Shown: piece by piece, positions 33,369 through 44,774 of the stretch
Layout of the letters: each line of letters opens with the position of its first letter
Position numbering within the stretch: position 1 is the stretch's first letter
Source: Sphaerolaimus hirsutus
Lineage: Eukaryota > Nematoda > Chromadorea > Monhysterida > Sphaerolaimidae
Length of the DNA: 64,000 nt
Assembly (NCBI GenBank): GCA_964036195.1
Contig: OZ038458.1
Location: 15,885,832-15,949,831 of the forward strand
Direction of reading: 5' to 3'
Notes under the pieces: generated by a model
Told to the model about the DNA's origin: nothing
What the model saw: the letters and a program-made list of their open reading frames with translations, nothing else
The model's database searches: none
Position numbers and translations under genes: made by a program

Positions 33369-36300
33369 ATGACCGAACGTTCGCCGCGTGATAATGCCCC
33401 CGATGAGCTAGTCAGCATGTCCCCATCTCCAGTCAACGTGAGTCAACGGCCCTTTCAACTATGTCTATGTGCCCACTCGCTTTTGTCGTCATACTTCTCT
33501 GCTTTCCCGTTTTGGCTCTTGTCCAATAAAACTCCACAAATTTGTAGGAGCCGAGTATGCGCGGGCATCGGCCGTGCCACATCGACACCCCGAACTACAC
33601 GTTCACCCTGCCCGATCTGACCGCCCTGCCCGACGATTTTCGGCAGTTTTTAGAGAAGGATATCATCGAAACGTCGACGCTGCGTCTTTTGGAAAATTCG
33701 GGTCCGTTCAATTCAGAATTCAGTGTCTTCCAAAGATCTTCTGTCCACCGCTCAATCTCGCAGGTCACTTGAATTGGTGGCATAAAGCGAGCACAGCGGC
33801 GCCGCAGTCGACGACCGCCGACAATGGCGAATCGAAAAGCGTGCAGCTGGTTCGATTTCTGCCGCTTTCGACCAGCGGAGATGGAAACTGCCTATTACAC
33901 GCCGCGTCGCTCGGTGAATAGATTTTTTGACGCATTGACGTTTTTAGGGGCTGGCAACTGTTTTTGAGAGTGTTTGAAATGTAGTGGGCCAAAACGTGTT
34001 AAACATTGTGTATCATTGAGGGTCAGGGACGACGTAGCCAGGATTTTTGAGCGAGGGGTGCCGGATTCTATACGGCAGGGGTCTCCTAGGGGGGGGGGCT
34101 GCCCCCCCCAAATCGGCCAACTATCTATCTATCCCGGAGGCCGTTCAGCTATCTATCCATCCCGAGGCAAAAGTTTTGGCTACTACCCCCAAAGACCCAC
34201 CCCCCCCAAATCGCTCAGCGATCTATCTATCTAGAGTGGTTTTTGAGAAATTTTGCCCCAATTGTCCCTGAAAATCACTAATTTTCGCACCTTTATATAG
34301 TTTTTCACCTTCAAAATCGTGCTTTCCGGCTATATGCATGGTTATATTTATACCTATTTTTTAGACATTTTATACCTACTTTTGGCTACTTTTAACTGAT
34401 TATTAGCGCTTTTCCCCTTTCTGCCTTCCTGACCTTGAAAAAGCCTATATATTGTGCCCCCGCCAGCCCCCCCCAGCCCCCCAGAAAAATTTTCAGCTAT
34501 CTATCCCTCCGAAGGAGCAATTTGCTATCTTTCCAGCCCCCGCGAGGGCTAAAATCCTGGACACCCCTGCTATACGGAGCTCGGCGAACGTGCTGCCCCC
34601 CCCCCTCCTAAAATTTGGCCCCTGTGGTAAAGCAATGGCGCCTCGGCGCCAGCGCCATTCGTAGGCGCCACGCCATGGCGCTATTGGCGTTGGAATTGAC
34701 GCCAAACAGGGACGTATCCAGGATTTTTGAGCGGGGGGGGCTGCTTGTTTACGGAGGCCAGCGAGGGGGGGGGGCTCAGCCCCCCCCCCCTAAAATTTTA
34801 GCTACATAGTGGCAGAATGGCGCCATGGCGCTGGGGCCATTAGTAGGCGCCATTAGTAGGCGCCACGCCATGGCGCCTTTGGCGTTGGCGTCAGCGCCAC
34901 GCCATGGCGCCTTTGGCGTTGGCGTCAGCGCCATGGAACGCTGTATATGTATGTAAATATACATACAAAACAGGAAAAAAGCACAATATTGAGTGTATTT
35001 ATAACGATTTGCGGCCACATGGAGCAAATGTGATGATAATACCTTATGTCCGGTTAAGAATGCGCGCTTGCGCGCAAAATTTTTTACGCTGACGTTAAAA
35101 AAGTCGCATTTTCCGGTCACTTTCTGGTCTCACCCCGGGAAGGGGGGGGGCTGCAGCTAAGGTTCAAACGATATATCGTATCGAATATCGGATATCGACC
35201 ATTTTTAAATATCGAATATCGATATCGAAAATTTTGAAAAAATATCGAATATCGAATATCAATATCGAAAATTTTGATAAAATATCGAATATCGATATCG
35301 AATATCGACAATTTTTCGATATATCGAACCTATATTGTGTCCCTAAAAAAGTTATCATTTTCATTTTGAGATATTTATGATTGATCTGATGTGCTTGATC
35401 TGATCTGAGAATTGTATTAGATGAGTAAAAGTACAGTACTTATAATGTCATTTTTGTTGGAGTGCTAAATTTGAAGGCAGAAAATGCTGATATTCTATTT
35501 TTAGCAATCAGGTTATCAGTATGAACTGTAATATCTACCAATTGTTATTTGTCTGATACACTTTGAATCATCATGTTTCTCTTCCATTTTCTACTTTGGA
35601 GTGATGTAAACCTTGTTAAAATCACTTGTACCATTCACATTTAACTAAAGAGTTGATTAACCATGCGTGCAACCACATGAAAATACAATATGTCACTTGA
35701 AATTTGCCTTGCTATACCAAAAGCAAATCGCAATATCGAATATCGAAATATCGAATATCGACCATTTTTTAATATCGAATATCGAATATCGATATTGAGG
35801 TTCCATATCGTATCGATATCGAATATCGAGTTTCAGCAAAAAATATCGAATATCGAATATCGATATTGAGTTTCAGCAAAAAATTTCGAATGTCGATATC
35901 GAAAAGTCATATCGTTTGAACCCTAGCTGCAGCCCCCCCCCGCCCCCCCCCCCCCCCTGCATACGGCCCTGACGCCAAATACTGCCGTACATGTATGTAC
36001 TTTACATATACGGCGACCGGGACACATTTTGAGTGTTTTTTGGTCGTACACCATAGATATGAACACCGTGCGCGCTGGCGCACAAGAATTTTCCGAACTG
36101 CAGTCAAAATCGCATTTCTGTCGAAGTGCCATTTCTGGCATATTTTTCTGTCCGACCCGGGAAGGGGGGCTGCCGCCGCCCCCGCCCCCCCCCCTGGCGA
36201 CGTCGTTGTTTAGGGCAATAACGTCAGTGTTTACATGTTGCACGTCCCACAACGTTACCGCAAAATATGTGATCGCGCAGGTATGTGGGGCTTCCACGAC

Positions 36301-39300
36301 CGTCTCTTGGTGCTGCGGCAGGCGCTGCACTCGTTGCTAACGTCCGGCCGGCGGCGGCACGCGCTGTGGAGACGCTGGCGCTGGCAACAGACCCAATTCA
36401 ACAAGCAGACCGGTCTGATCTACTCCGAAGAGGAATGGCTGCGCGAGTGGCAAGCCATCGTGAACATGGCGGCGCCGTTGCCGCGCAGCAAGGCGCACGC
36501 GCTCGACAACGAGCACGAGTCTCCCGATGCGGCCGCGGTCGATGGCCAGGTGCCAGTCACGGAACCTGTGAAATGCCCTGTAACATGTCAAATGTCATGC
36601 AAAGTGTCAAAAGTCATGTAAAATGCCCGGTAAAATGGCAAACCAGGGATTTCACATGACATTTGACGCTTTGCCTGTCATTTGACATTTTACAGGGCAT
36701 TTCACAGGCTTTGGGACTGCCCTAGGACGACGCGCCGGTGGAGTCTTGCGACGAGCGGCCGGCCAGCACGTCGTCGGTGCTGCCGGCGACCTACGAGAGC
36801 CTGGAGGAGATACACGTGTTCGCGTTGGCGCACGTGCTCAAGCGACCGATTGTCGTCATCGCCGACACGGTGTTGCGCGGCGCGCACGGCGACCCGCTGG
36901 CGCCTATCACTTTCGGCGGGGTTTATTTGCCGCTCGAGTGCACGCCGCGCGAGGTGCACCGGTCGCCGCTGGTGCTGTGCTACGACGCGGCGCACTTTTC
37001 CGCCTTGGTTGCCATGCAGCAGAAAGCCGGCGCGGTGACTACTAAAGGTGAGAACGATTCTGCACCTGGTCGAATGACACGAAGGGTGTGAAGTGACAAC
37101 AAATTTTTTAAATTGCCGGTGCAGTATGGTAAATTCTGCCACCCTACTTCCACATGCTTCGGAAGTGTGAGTCATCAATTTCCATGCATTAGCCTTCTCT
37201 TCTAAGAACACTTCTCATTTGAACGTGTTTGCATGTCACACTTTTGATGAAAGGTCATTTAACCAGTTGGCAAAAATGTTTGGCAGGTTTTGAAAAAAAC
37301 ATTATAAAAAACGTGGTCATTAAAAACGTTGTTTTATTCCATCCCTATGTGACGTGAAGTCAATTAACCTTCCATTTACTCCTTTTATCGGCACCCTAGT
37401 TGTCACTAGTAATTAATAACTAGCTTATATAAATTCATTTCACATTCGACTGCGTTTTTTCCTTCACATCGGTAACTCTCTCAGCCGTTGTGCCCATCAC
37501 GGATCGGCAGCGGCGCCTGCTGCCGGTGCATTTCGCGTGCGACCCGGGCGCCGATTTCACCTGGTGGTCGGATGCGGCCGACGAGCGACTTGCCGCCCGC
37601 GCCATACTGGACGATCCGCAGCGACTGGCGCTCGTTTGCAAGTACATGGACGTGGCCATCGTGCCCGTGGCCAGCCGTTTGGCCGCTGTCAATGGAGCAA
37701 TTGCGGGTGCGTGGCATGGGAAGGATTCAATGAAATTTGAAATGACAACTAATGCGATCCACAGTTTTTTTAAATGTATTTACGATTACTCGAAAAATAC
37801 GTTTACTCGAGTACTGAGTAAATACGTTTACGTTTCCTCCGGACAAAGGTTCAGTACTTTTCGAAAGTCACAAGGTACAAATACAAGTTTTCCAAGGTGC
37901 AAAATAGAAAAAAGTATCTGAGTAAAAAAACACTGAGTAAAAATTCTCGCTTTTACGTTTTCACTGAGTGAAAATACTGGTATATACGTTTACTCACCTT
38001 TTACGCAGCGTAAAATTAAAAATTTTATTTTACGTTTTCTGTACTCAGGGGTGAGTAAAAATAAAGTACTTTACGTTTATATTTACTATGATAAAAAGTT
38101 CAGTACTTTTAACAATTCGCGAAAATGCAGGCCCAAGGAATAGCCGCTCGTTGCCGCACTTCATTTCGCCCCCTTCGCTTGCCTCATTCGTTGAGCCTCT
38201 GCAGCGCGCACCGGCGCCCATTCAGCAGCTGGCGACTAGTCTCAAAAAGCGCCTGTTCACGCGCACTCGCAACTCGTCCATAACCAGAGCTGGATCAGGT
38301 TTGTTCTGTTCGGTATATCGCCATGAGAAATGGGTAATAGTAGTCTAACTTGAGGTCTCCGTAATGTTAACCTTCGCGGAGGCTGAATTAATGGAAAATC
38401 GCTCCTCCGGTGAAATAGATAACTGATCGATTTGGGGGGGGGGGCAGATCCCCCCCCCCATTGGAGAAGTCTGACTCCTGAGCCTAACCCCCCCTAACCC
38501 CCAACCACTGACTTCTTGCCAACAAGAACGTATTTACAGAACCTCACAAAAGCCTAGAGCGAAGATCAAAAAATTTGCGACTCGCTGCATCATTCATGCC
38601 TACATCTTTAGTCTTTGAAATTTTGCTTTGTCTGTCAAATTCATTATGTCCACCCAGATTACTGCAACACGAAGCACGTGGGCAGAACTGCTTCCCTGGC
38701 CAGGGCGGAGCGTCGACGCAACAGCTGCACCGGTCGGGCGGTGGACACGTTGACCTACGGCCGGCGGTCGGCGTCGCACACGCCCGCCTCGGCCATCCGC
38801 GTGGAGCACCTGCGCGACAGCGGCGTGGTGGTGGGCGCGCTGCTGCACAACGATATCACACAGCCGTACATGCAGGTTCGGCGCGCTGGCATATTGGTGT
38901 TACCTTAAATTGGGGTGCTGGCAGGTGTTTGTGGTCGTTTTTTTTAAATTTTGTCATCGGGATTGACGTTTCGGGGCGGGATCGAGACCACAAAATCCAG
39001 TAAATTCTCGAGATTCGGAATCGGGATGATAATCCCGTTTGAAGCCTACTATAGTGTGATGCGGTTTAAAGTTACTAAATGAATTTTGGCTGCGTGCCAA
39101 CCCGATGCTAATCATGCTGCATTCTAGGACATGCTCGGCAACTACCTTCGACACGCGCGCGAGCGTTTCGACCGCCAGCGCGCCGCCGACGCGGTGCGGC
39201 TGCACGCGGCGCGGGCTAACACTGGCGCGTCGAAAAATGTCACCCAGCCGGCTGCGTGTGACAATGGCGCTACTACGCAGCCTGTTACTAACGGTGTGGG

Positions 39301-41040
39301 AGGTGACGGCTTGCTCAGAGAAAATGGTCGGTTTCTCAAATGACACCTTTTCATGTGCAGACTCGTTTTAAAACATACTTTTTACAGGTCGCCCTTCCCC
39401 AGACGCGCGCCGTCGCCGCGGCATCAGCCGCAATCTCTCCGCATCAAACAGCGCCGCATTGATGGCCGCAGCGGGCGTCGACGACCATTCTTATCCTGCC
39501 GCGCTGCCGGACATCGACGGCGACATCGACCCGGTCGGCTGCAACTTGGGCCAGCTGCCCTTCGCGGTCACCTGCATGAACGACTCGTGCGACCGGCTGG
39601 CGTCGCACGCGACCAACTTCCTGTGCGCCCAGTGCTTCCGCACGCAGAAAGAGATCATGGCGGGTCTGACGGCGGCGAGACACCGACGCACCGCGTCCGC
39701 TGCCGCGGCGCCGTGCGCCGGCGCGCCCAGGGAACTGCCGGCTGTTAGCGTGCAGCCCAGTGTCAGCGACACCGGCCCCGTGCAGCCCAGGTGCCAATCC
39801 CAGACCCCGTAAAATGTCCTGTAAAATGCCCTGTAAGATGTAAAATTTCATGCAAAGTGTCAAAGTCATATAAAATGCCCTGCAAAATGGCAAACGTACG
39901 TTTTGCAAAACGTGTTTCCATTTTGCCGGGCATTTTACATGACTTTTGACACTTTGCATGACATTTTACATTTTGAAGGGCATTTTACACGGCAATTTAC
40001 AGGGTCTGGGATTGCCCCCAGAGAGGACGCCGCGTCGAAGATAGATCAGCATGCAGATCGGTCGAATGCAACGGGCGCTGCGCAGCCTGTTCAGCTGGCA
40101 AAAACTGTGGCGAAAGTGGCCGAATCTGATGTGGGGACATCGGCGGAGACGCGGTTGCCGGTGGGCGACAAGGCCACCTGGCAGAAACACTGCATCACCG
40201 TGAAAAGTGAGTGGGCCGACCGAAATAAATACGATGCCAACACTTTCATCTTTATGACCATGTACAGCGTCAAGCAGTGAACTGTATGCCTTAAAAAATG
40301 TCAGAACGGCAGTGCAACGTATTTGAAAAAGCATTTTTTTATGAATAAACTATTTGAGATAATTCGACCCGTTTCCAATTTATCCTCTTTTCACTGTAAA
40401 TATTCTATTCCGTATAAATAGTGTTGCAAAAAGGTGAAAATTGTGGCTTTAGTGCTCTTGGTGTGCTTAAAATACTGTCCTCATTATCTAATTAATCAAT
40501 CCTGACAATTTAATAATCATCCCATTAACCACATGCGTAAAATCACGCACTGATACCCACGCAGAGAGTTCGTCCGATTTGGGCGGCGACGTGAGCGAAG
40601 TGGCCTATGACGTTGCCGCTGTGACGGCACCGTCGGGGGTCACGCGCTACTACTGCTACGAGGCTACTAATGGCACCAATGGCAATCATTATGGAGAGAC
40701 TTTGTACTGCAGGTGAGCGATTAGGGATAATTACACTCTTGTTCCCTGTGGGTGTTATGCTTGCTCCCGCTTGTTTTTCTGATTAACTTGTCAGACAAAT
40801 TATGGGTAAATGGGTACAAACAAATTCTGGTGAATGGGTACAGGGCTGGGACTAGTATCTAATCATGACATTTTAAAATGTTCGACAGACAACTGACATT
40901 TCACACTGACCTAAACTTTTTGTTGACACCGTGAAATGGTATCTTTCCCTGAAAAACCCGTACGCAGGTCACCGTTGTGTTCAAACTACAGCAACGGCCA
41001 CGGGGCGCTGTGCGTTCGCTGCACAACTACCCGCCACTGA
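33369..41040 (+). CDS. OTUD7/Cezanne-like deubiquitinase, complete
   Basis: An A20-family ovarian-tumour cysteine protease; vertebrate Cezanne cleaves Lys11-linked ubiquitin chains and restrains NF-kB signalling. Exons: 33369-33437, 33548-33701, 33764-33913, 36281-36549, 36726-37047, 37485-37706, 38131-38298, 38658-38875, 39128-39326, 39388-39790, 40022-40206, 40565-40712, 40968-41040; all phases fit, 859 aa. The catalytic motif [13 protein letters not shown] (Cys117) is followed across the intron by MWGFHDR, then [35 protein letters not shown] and the catalytic His in [10 protein letters not shown] (His304), so it should be active. A20-type zinc fingers: Cys653/658/670/673, and a second at Cys835/840/851/854 split between the last two exons. 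Two introns (36550-36725 and 39791-40021) are single introner-like elements. Intron 3 holds a three-level transposon nest. Confidence 0.96.
34707..35971. mobile_element. Middle hAT-like element of the nest
   Basis: Ends CAGGGACGTATCCAGG and ATACGGCCCTG; target duplication ACGCCAAA exact on both sides (34699-34706 and 35972-35979). The left part contains GCGCCATGGCGC palindromic arrays. The element is itself interrupted by 35158-35925. Confidence 0.88.
35158..35925. mobile_element. Innermost hAT-like element with ATATCGA arrays
   Basis: 768 bp. Ends TAAGGTTCAAACGATAT and TATCGTTTGAACCCTA, flanked by an exact 8-bp duplication GCTGCAGC (35150-35157 and 35926-35933). Both subterminal regions are arrays of ATATCGAATATCG words; the middle is AT-rich without coding capacity. 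The repeat at about 393-577 is a truncated relative. Confidence 0.88.
36550..36725 (+). mobile_element. Introner-like element, family A = OTUD7 intron 4
   Basis: 176 bp that is both the whole intron and the whole element. It starts GTGCCAGTCACGGAACCTGT directly after exon GGC CAG and ends GGCTTTGGGACTGCCCTAG directly before exon GAC GAC. Body: TGTAACATGTCAAATGTCAT, GCAAAGTGTCAAAAGTCATG and inverted counterparts. Splicing it out joins residues 214 and 215 in phase 0 in the linker before YESLEE. Confidence 0.92.
37740..38130. repeat. OTUD7 intron 6 with GTAAATACGTTTACTC repeats
   Basis: From about 37780 to 38095 the intron consists of degenerate direct and inverted repeats of GTTTACTC / GAGTAAAA words (for example TACTCGAAAAATACGTTTAC). 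Likely a decayed MITE; no coding frame. It lies between exons 6 and 7. Confidence 0.5.
39791..40021 (+). mobile_element. Introner-like element, family A = OTUD7 intron 10
   Basis: 231 bp, element and intron coincide: begins GTGCCAATCCCAGACCCCGT after exon CAG CCC AG and ends GGGTCTGGGATTGCCCCCAG before exon A GAG GAC. Phase 2 on both sides, which confirms the join. CCCAG is found both before the left end and at the right end. Confidence 0.93.
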
Positions 41041-41607
41041 GCTGCCCCTCTGTACTAAACTTGTGTGTTCGTTCCATCTTCTATTATCGATGTCGTTTCA
41101 CCTGCGTGCAGGGCTTGTAAAACATTGGCTATTTTACCGGTGTCTTGGATGTTTGTGTGCTGCTTTTCACTTTGAACGCTGCCAGCTAGCCATTTTGGGA
41201 GTTTTAGTTACTGCCGTTTCGCGCGGGATTGTGTTCATATTTTTGTGGACGTGTTGTTTTATTCATCATTATTATGTGAACCTTAGCTACTAATTAGGAA
41301 ATGTGACAACGCTGGGGTTTGAGTTCGGTGCATCATGTTTTTGTGCCCGCGCCTAAGTAAATTTCAAATTATAGGGCATCGTCGCGTTTATCTTATTTAG
41401 CTTTGTCGAGTCAGAGTTTTCGAACATATCCAGTCATTTTACAAGTTTGTCTTGCAAAATATTCGGACAGAAAAATGCGTCTCGGACGACTTATTAAGCT
41501 AAGCTAAGCTAAGGATTTATTTGCAAAGCTTTTGTCACGCGCAGGGTAAGTTCATAGTGTTAATGAAAATATTATAAATAAATAGTACAAGTACTAATCA
41601 AACACAC

Positions 41608-42064
41608 TACCGTATTTCCTCGAAATACCCCCCGGGGGGTGATTGTTTCATAGTGGTCCCGAGAGGGGGGGGTTAAACGAGGGGGGGGTATTTCGAGGGG
41701 GGGGGGGCTATTGTTTCACAAGAAAAATTTTGAAAACCAAGTACGAAATTGTCGTCTGAAACGTACGCAGACGTCGAAAAATGCAACAAAAACCGCCATT
41801 TATAAGGTTCTGTAGACTAATATTAGTATGTAGATGGTATGTACACTGTTCTAACGTGATTCCGACATTGTTTTAACGTGTGTTCTGCACTACGTAGAAC
41901 ACAAACTGCTGTATTTGTCATGTACGTTCTCTTTACACTCAATTTGGGGGGGGGTATTTCGAGGGGGGGGGTGATTGTTTCATAGTGGTCTCGAGAGGGG
42001 GGGGGGGGTCAAACGAGGGGGGGGGGTATTTCGAGGGGGGGGGGTATTTCGAGGAAATACGGTA
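41608..42064. mobile_element. Long C/G-tract inverted-repeat element
   Basis: Left end CTACCGTATTTCCTCGAAAT, right end ATTTCGAGGAAATACGGTAT. It carries several long G runs (up to nine) and duplicated TTTCGAGGGGGG units at both ends. Best-preserved long copy of the most abundant repeat family in the window. Confidence 0.8.
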
Positions 42065-42599
42065 TATAGATTATTTATTTATGTACGCACTCTGGGTGGC
42101 TCATATACAAGGACGTAGCCAGGGAAGGTGCGGCGGGGGGGCGTAAGATACAGACATGCAGCGGTTTTCGTTCCAATATCAACGCCAGTGGCGACATGGC
42201 GTGGCGCCTAACAATGGCGCCATTCCCTTACTGCAGGGGTAAAAAAGTCTGGGGGGCTCCAGTTCGCTGGGCTCCATTTACAATTCACACCCCCGCTCAA
42301 AACTCCTGGCTACGTCCCTGCTTACACGGTACACCTTTTCATATCGCATCAAATGAAAAGTCTGCGTGCGTAGCCAGGGCGGGTTGACACGCAGTTGAGG
42401 TTAATAACTCGTTACGACACCTGTCTCAGCCAGTTACCCTGTTCTGGTTTTGAAACGCCCGATGGGAATATACACAATCTGTTGGTTTCGCCCACCCGCC
42501 TGTAATTAATTGACCGCGGTACTTTAGGAAGCTGAGTATAGTATCCATGGGTTCATAAAATTTTGCATATCTTTGGTTTGATATGAAATAAATTTCAAT

Positions 42600-43260
42600 T
42601 CCGTTTGATATTCACCTGTAACTTTCAAACCGCCTGTACCTGGACATGTAACCCCGCTTGACGTGTAGCCATGGTCAACATGTATTTCTACCCGCTCGTC
42701 ATGTAGATCTGCTGGACGTGTAGCAGGGATAAGGTTGTAATTTAATCAATTTTTCAAACGCCTTGATTTAAAAAAATTATGTCTTTGAATTAAATTTTTT
42801 ATAAATTGTCTAAAATGGGCGTATGTGTCAGTCTCACATAATGTATTCCTATGTCTATTGTGGTATATGGATTTGTATGTAAAATTGCAAAATACTGCAT
42901 GTCATCCAGAAATTGATGATCGTTTGTTTTTTACGATTTAGCATGACTGCTATGTGCATGACATATCCGTTGAGTCATATCGCAAGTGTGAAGTGTTATC
43001 ACAGCTGATTAAAGCGATTCGCAATAGAAATGAAAATGTAATCCAATCATAAATTTTGCTCAGATATGTATATTTGATCCGAGATGTAATCAAAAATTTA
43101 GCATTTTGATTCTTTTGAATAGTTACAACCCTGTGATTTGAAAAAAAATAGATTTTTCTGATCTCAAAATCAGATCAGATACCTGCTTGACATCTACGCC
43201 CCTGCTACATGTCGAGCGGGACTACATGTCGAGCGGGTAGAAATCTATGTCGACATGTCC
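42600..43260. repeat. Foldback with CGACATGTAG words
   Basis: Left arm has TACCTGGACATGTAACC and CTGGACGTGTAGCAGG; right arm has CTGCTACATGTCGAGCGGG and TCGACATGTCCAGG in inverse order. The arms are diverged, the centre is AT-rich, and nothing is coding. Confidence 0.55.
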
Positions 43261-44339
43261 AGGGAACCTGCGTTGTCAATGTGTGCTATCGTCAAGTTTG
43301 ATATCAAGCTGTATAAATTGGTACATTTGCATACCAATACCTTAGGTACATTACTCGGCGTCTTTGAAGTTGGTAATTGGACTAGCCTGTCTAAAATATC
43401 CGCCATCATTTTTGATGTAATTATCCCATTCATGCTCAAAGTGAGAGTTCTGCATCAGTAATTTATGCAGCGCATTCGCTGATGTTATGTCCATCTGATG
43501 AATGATTTTGTGATCGCTTTATCACTTTAATGCAATGACAATGGCGATATCTTTGACTGATTTAGGCTTCAAATTTGTAAATCGAGAGCGATCAAAATAA
43601 GCCGTGTGCGATGAATAATTCTGAATTACCAATTTGCAATTAAATAATTCTGGTTCGCATTGGCATCCTGGATTAGTTTTCAGTCAAAAATATTTAGCAG
43701 GACCTCGCTTTTGATCGTTCGTGTTTAGCTTGACGTGTATTTTAATTACTTCAGATGTCATTCGATTAGGCCCGAATTGCACAGAAAACTGCTTAGAAGC
43801 TCGTCCTATAAAATAGTCAGCTTACAGTCGCGGCAGACTTCATTTAGTTAAAACGGACCTGCGGTCGTTGAACCAGTGTTTTTATACCAGTGTCCAGGTG
43901 ATTTCGATTCTCATCCAGTGTCGTAATTTGCGTGCGCCACTAATTATCGCTGCGTCAATTAATTTCAGTCGTCCGTTGAGTTTTTCATCGAATGTTTGTC
44001 AAAATGCGAATTCTGTGTGAGTTCACTCATTTGAATTATAAAAATTTTATATATAAATTGTTCAATTAGAAAAATGTGATCTTGGCACACATTTTTAGTT
44101 AAAAATTTAATTGAAATAAATCGACGCCCATTGGTGTGTGTAGGGCCATTGTGCTGGTAATGTGCACACTGGATATTTCAGACTAGGTGATCCAGGGAAT
44201 TCGAGTATTTGGCTATTTTGTATTTTTGTAAATAAGTATTGATGCACAAAACCGCATTATCAGTGAAACTCACTTTCCAGTATGCACATAGCCAGCGAAA
44301 TCAATTGTATTTTTGCTATAAAAAATTTGCCATCGAATG

Positions 44340-44774
44340 CAGGGACGTATCCAGGATTTTTGAGCGGGGGGGGGCTGCTTGTTTACGGAGGCCGGCGAGG
44401 GGGGGGGGCTCAGCCCCCCCCCTAAAATTTTAGCTACATAGTGGCGGAATGGCGCCATGGCGCTGGCGCCATTAGTAGGCGCTATGCCATGGCGCAATTG
44501 GCGTTGGCGTCAGCGCCATGGAATGCTGTATATGTATGTAAACGTACATACAAAACAGCAAAAAACACAACATTGAGTGTATTTATAACGATTTATGGCC
44601 ACATGGAGCAAATCCGATGATAATAGCTTATGTCTGGTGAAGAATGCGCGCCTGCGCGCAAAATTTTTTACGCTGACGTTCTAAAAGTCGCATTTTCCGG
44701 TCACTTTTTGGTCTCGCCCCGGAAGGGGGGGGGGCTGCAGCCCCCCCCGCCCCCCCCCCCTGGATACGGCCCTG
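44340..44774. mobile_element. Intact hAT-like MITE with 8-bp duplication ATCGAATG
   Basis: 435 bp, ends CAGGGACGTATCCAGGAT and GGATACGGCCCTG, target duplication ATCGAATG exact at 44332-44339 and 44775-44782. Inside: G-run, C-run, then a GCGCCATGGCGC palindromic array and the phrase TGCGCGCCTGCGCGCAAAAT. Reference copy for the family also seen at 34707, 48697 and 53151. Confidence 0.92.

Larger units (their letters stand above)
34024..36208. mobile_element. Outer hAT-like element of a nest in OTUD7 intron 3
   Basis: Left end CAGGGACGACGTAGCCAGG, right end CCTGGCGACGTCGTTG; flanks TTGAGGGT and TTTAGGGC (6 of 8 identical), an old hAT-like target duplication. It contains a CAGCTATCTATC-type body (34080-34570) and was later hit by the element at 34707-35971. 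The nest takes up most of the intron 33914-36280. Confidence 0.6.

Noticed and set aside
40207..40280. Open frame continuing past the OTUD7 exon at 40206 to a stop at 40278-40280 as the protein C-terminus
   Set aside because: A strong donor (A/GTGAGT) at 40206 joins in phase to two further exons encoding a second A20-type finger; the read-through is intron.
43840..44330. Possible small RNA gene in this AT-rich interval
   Set aside because: No convincing tRNA, snRNA or rRNA features could be recognised by eye.
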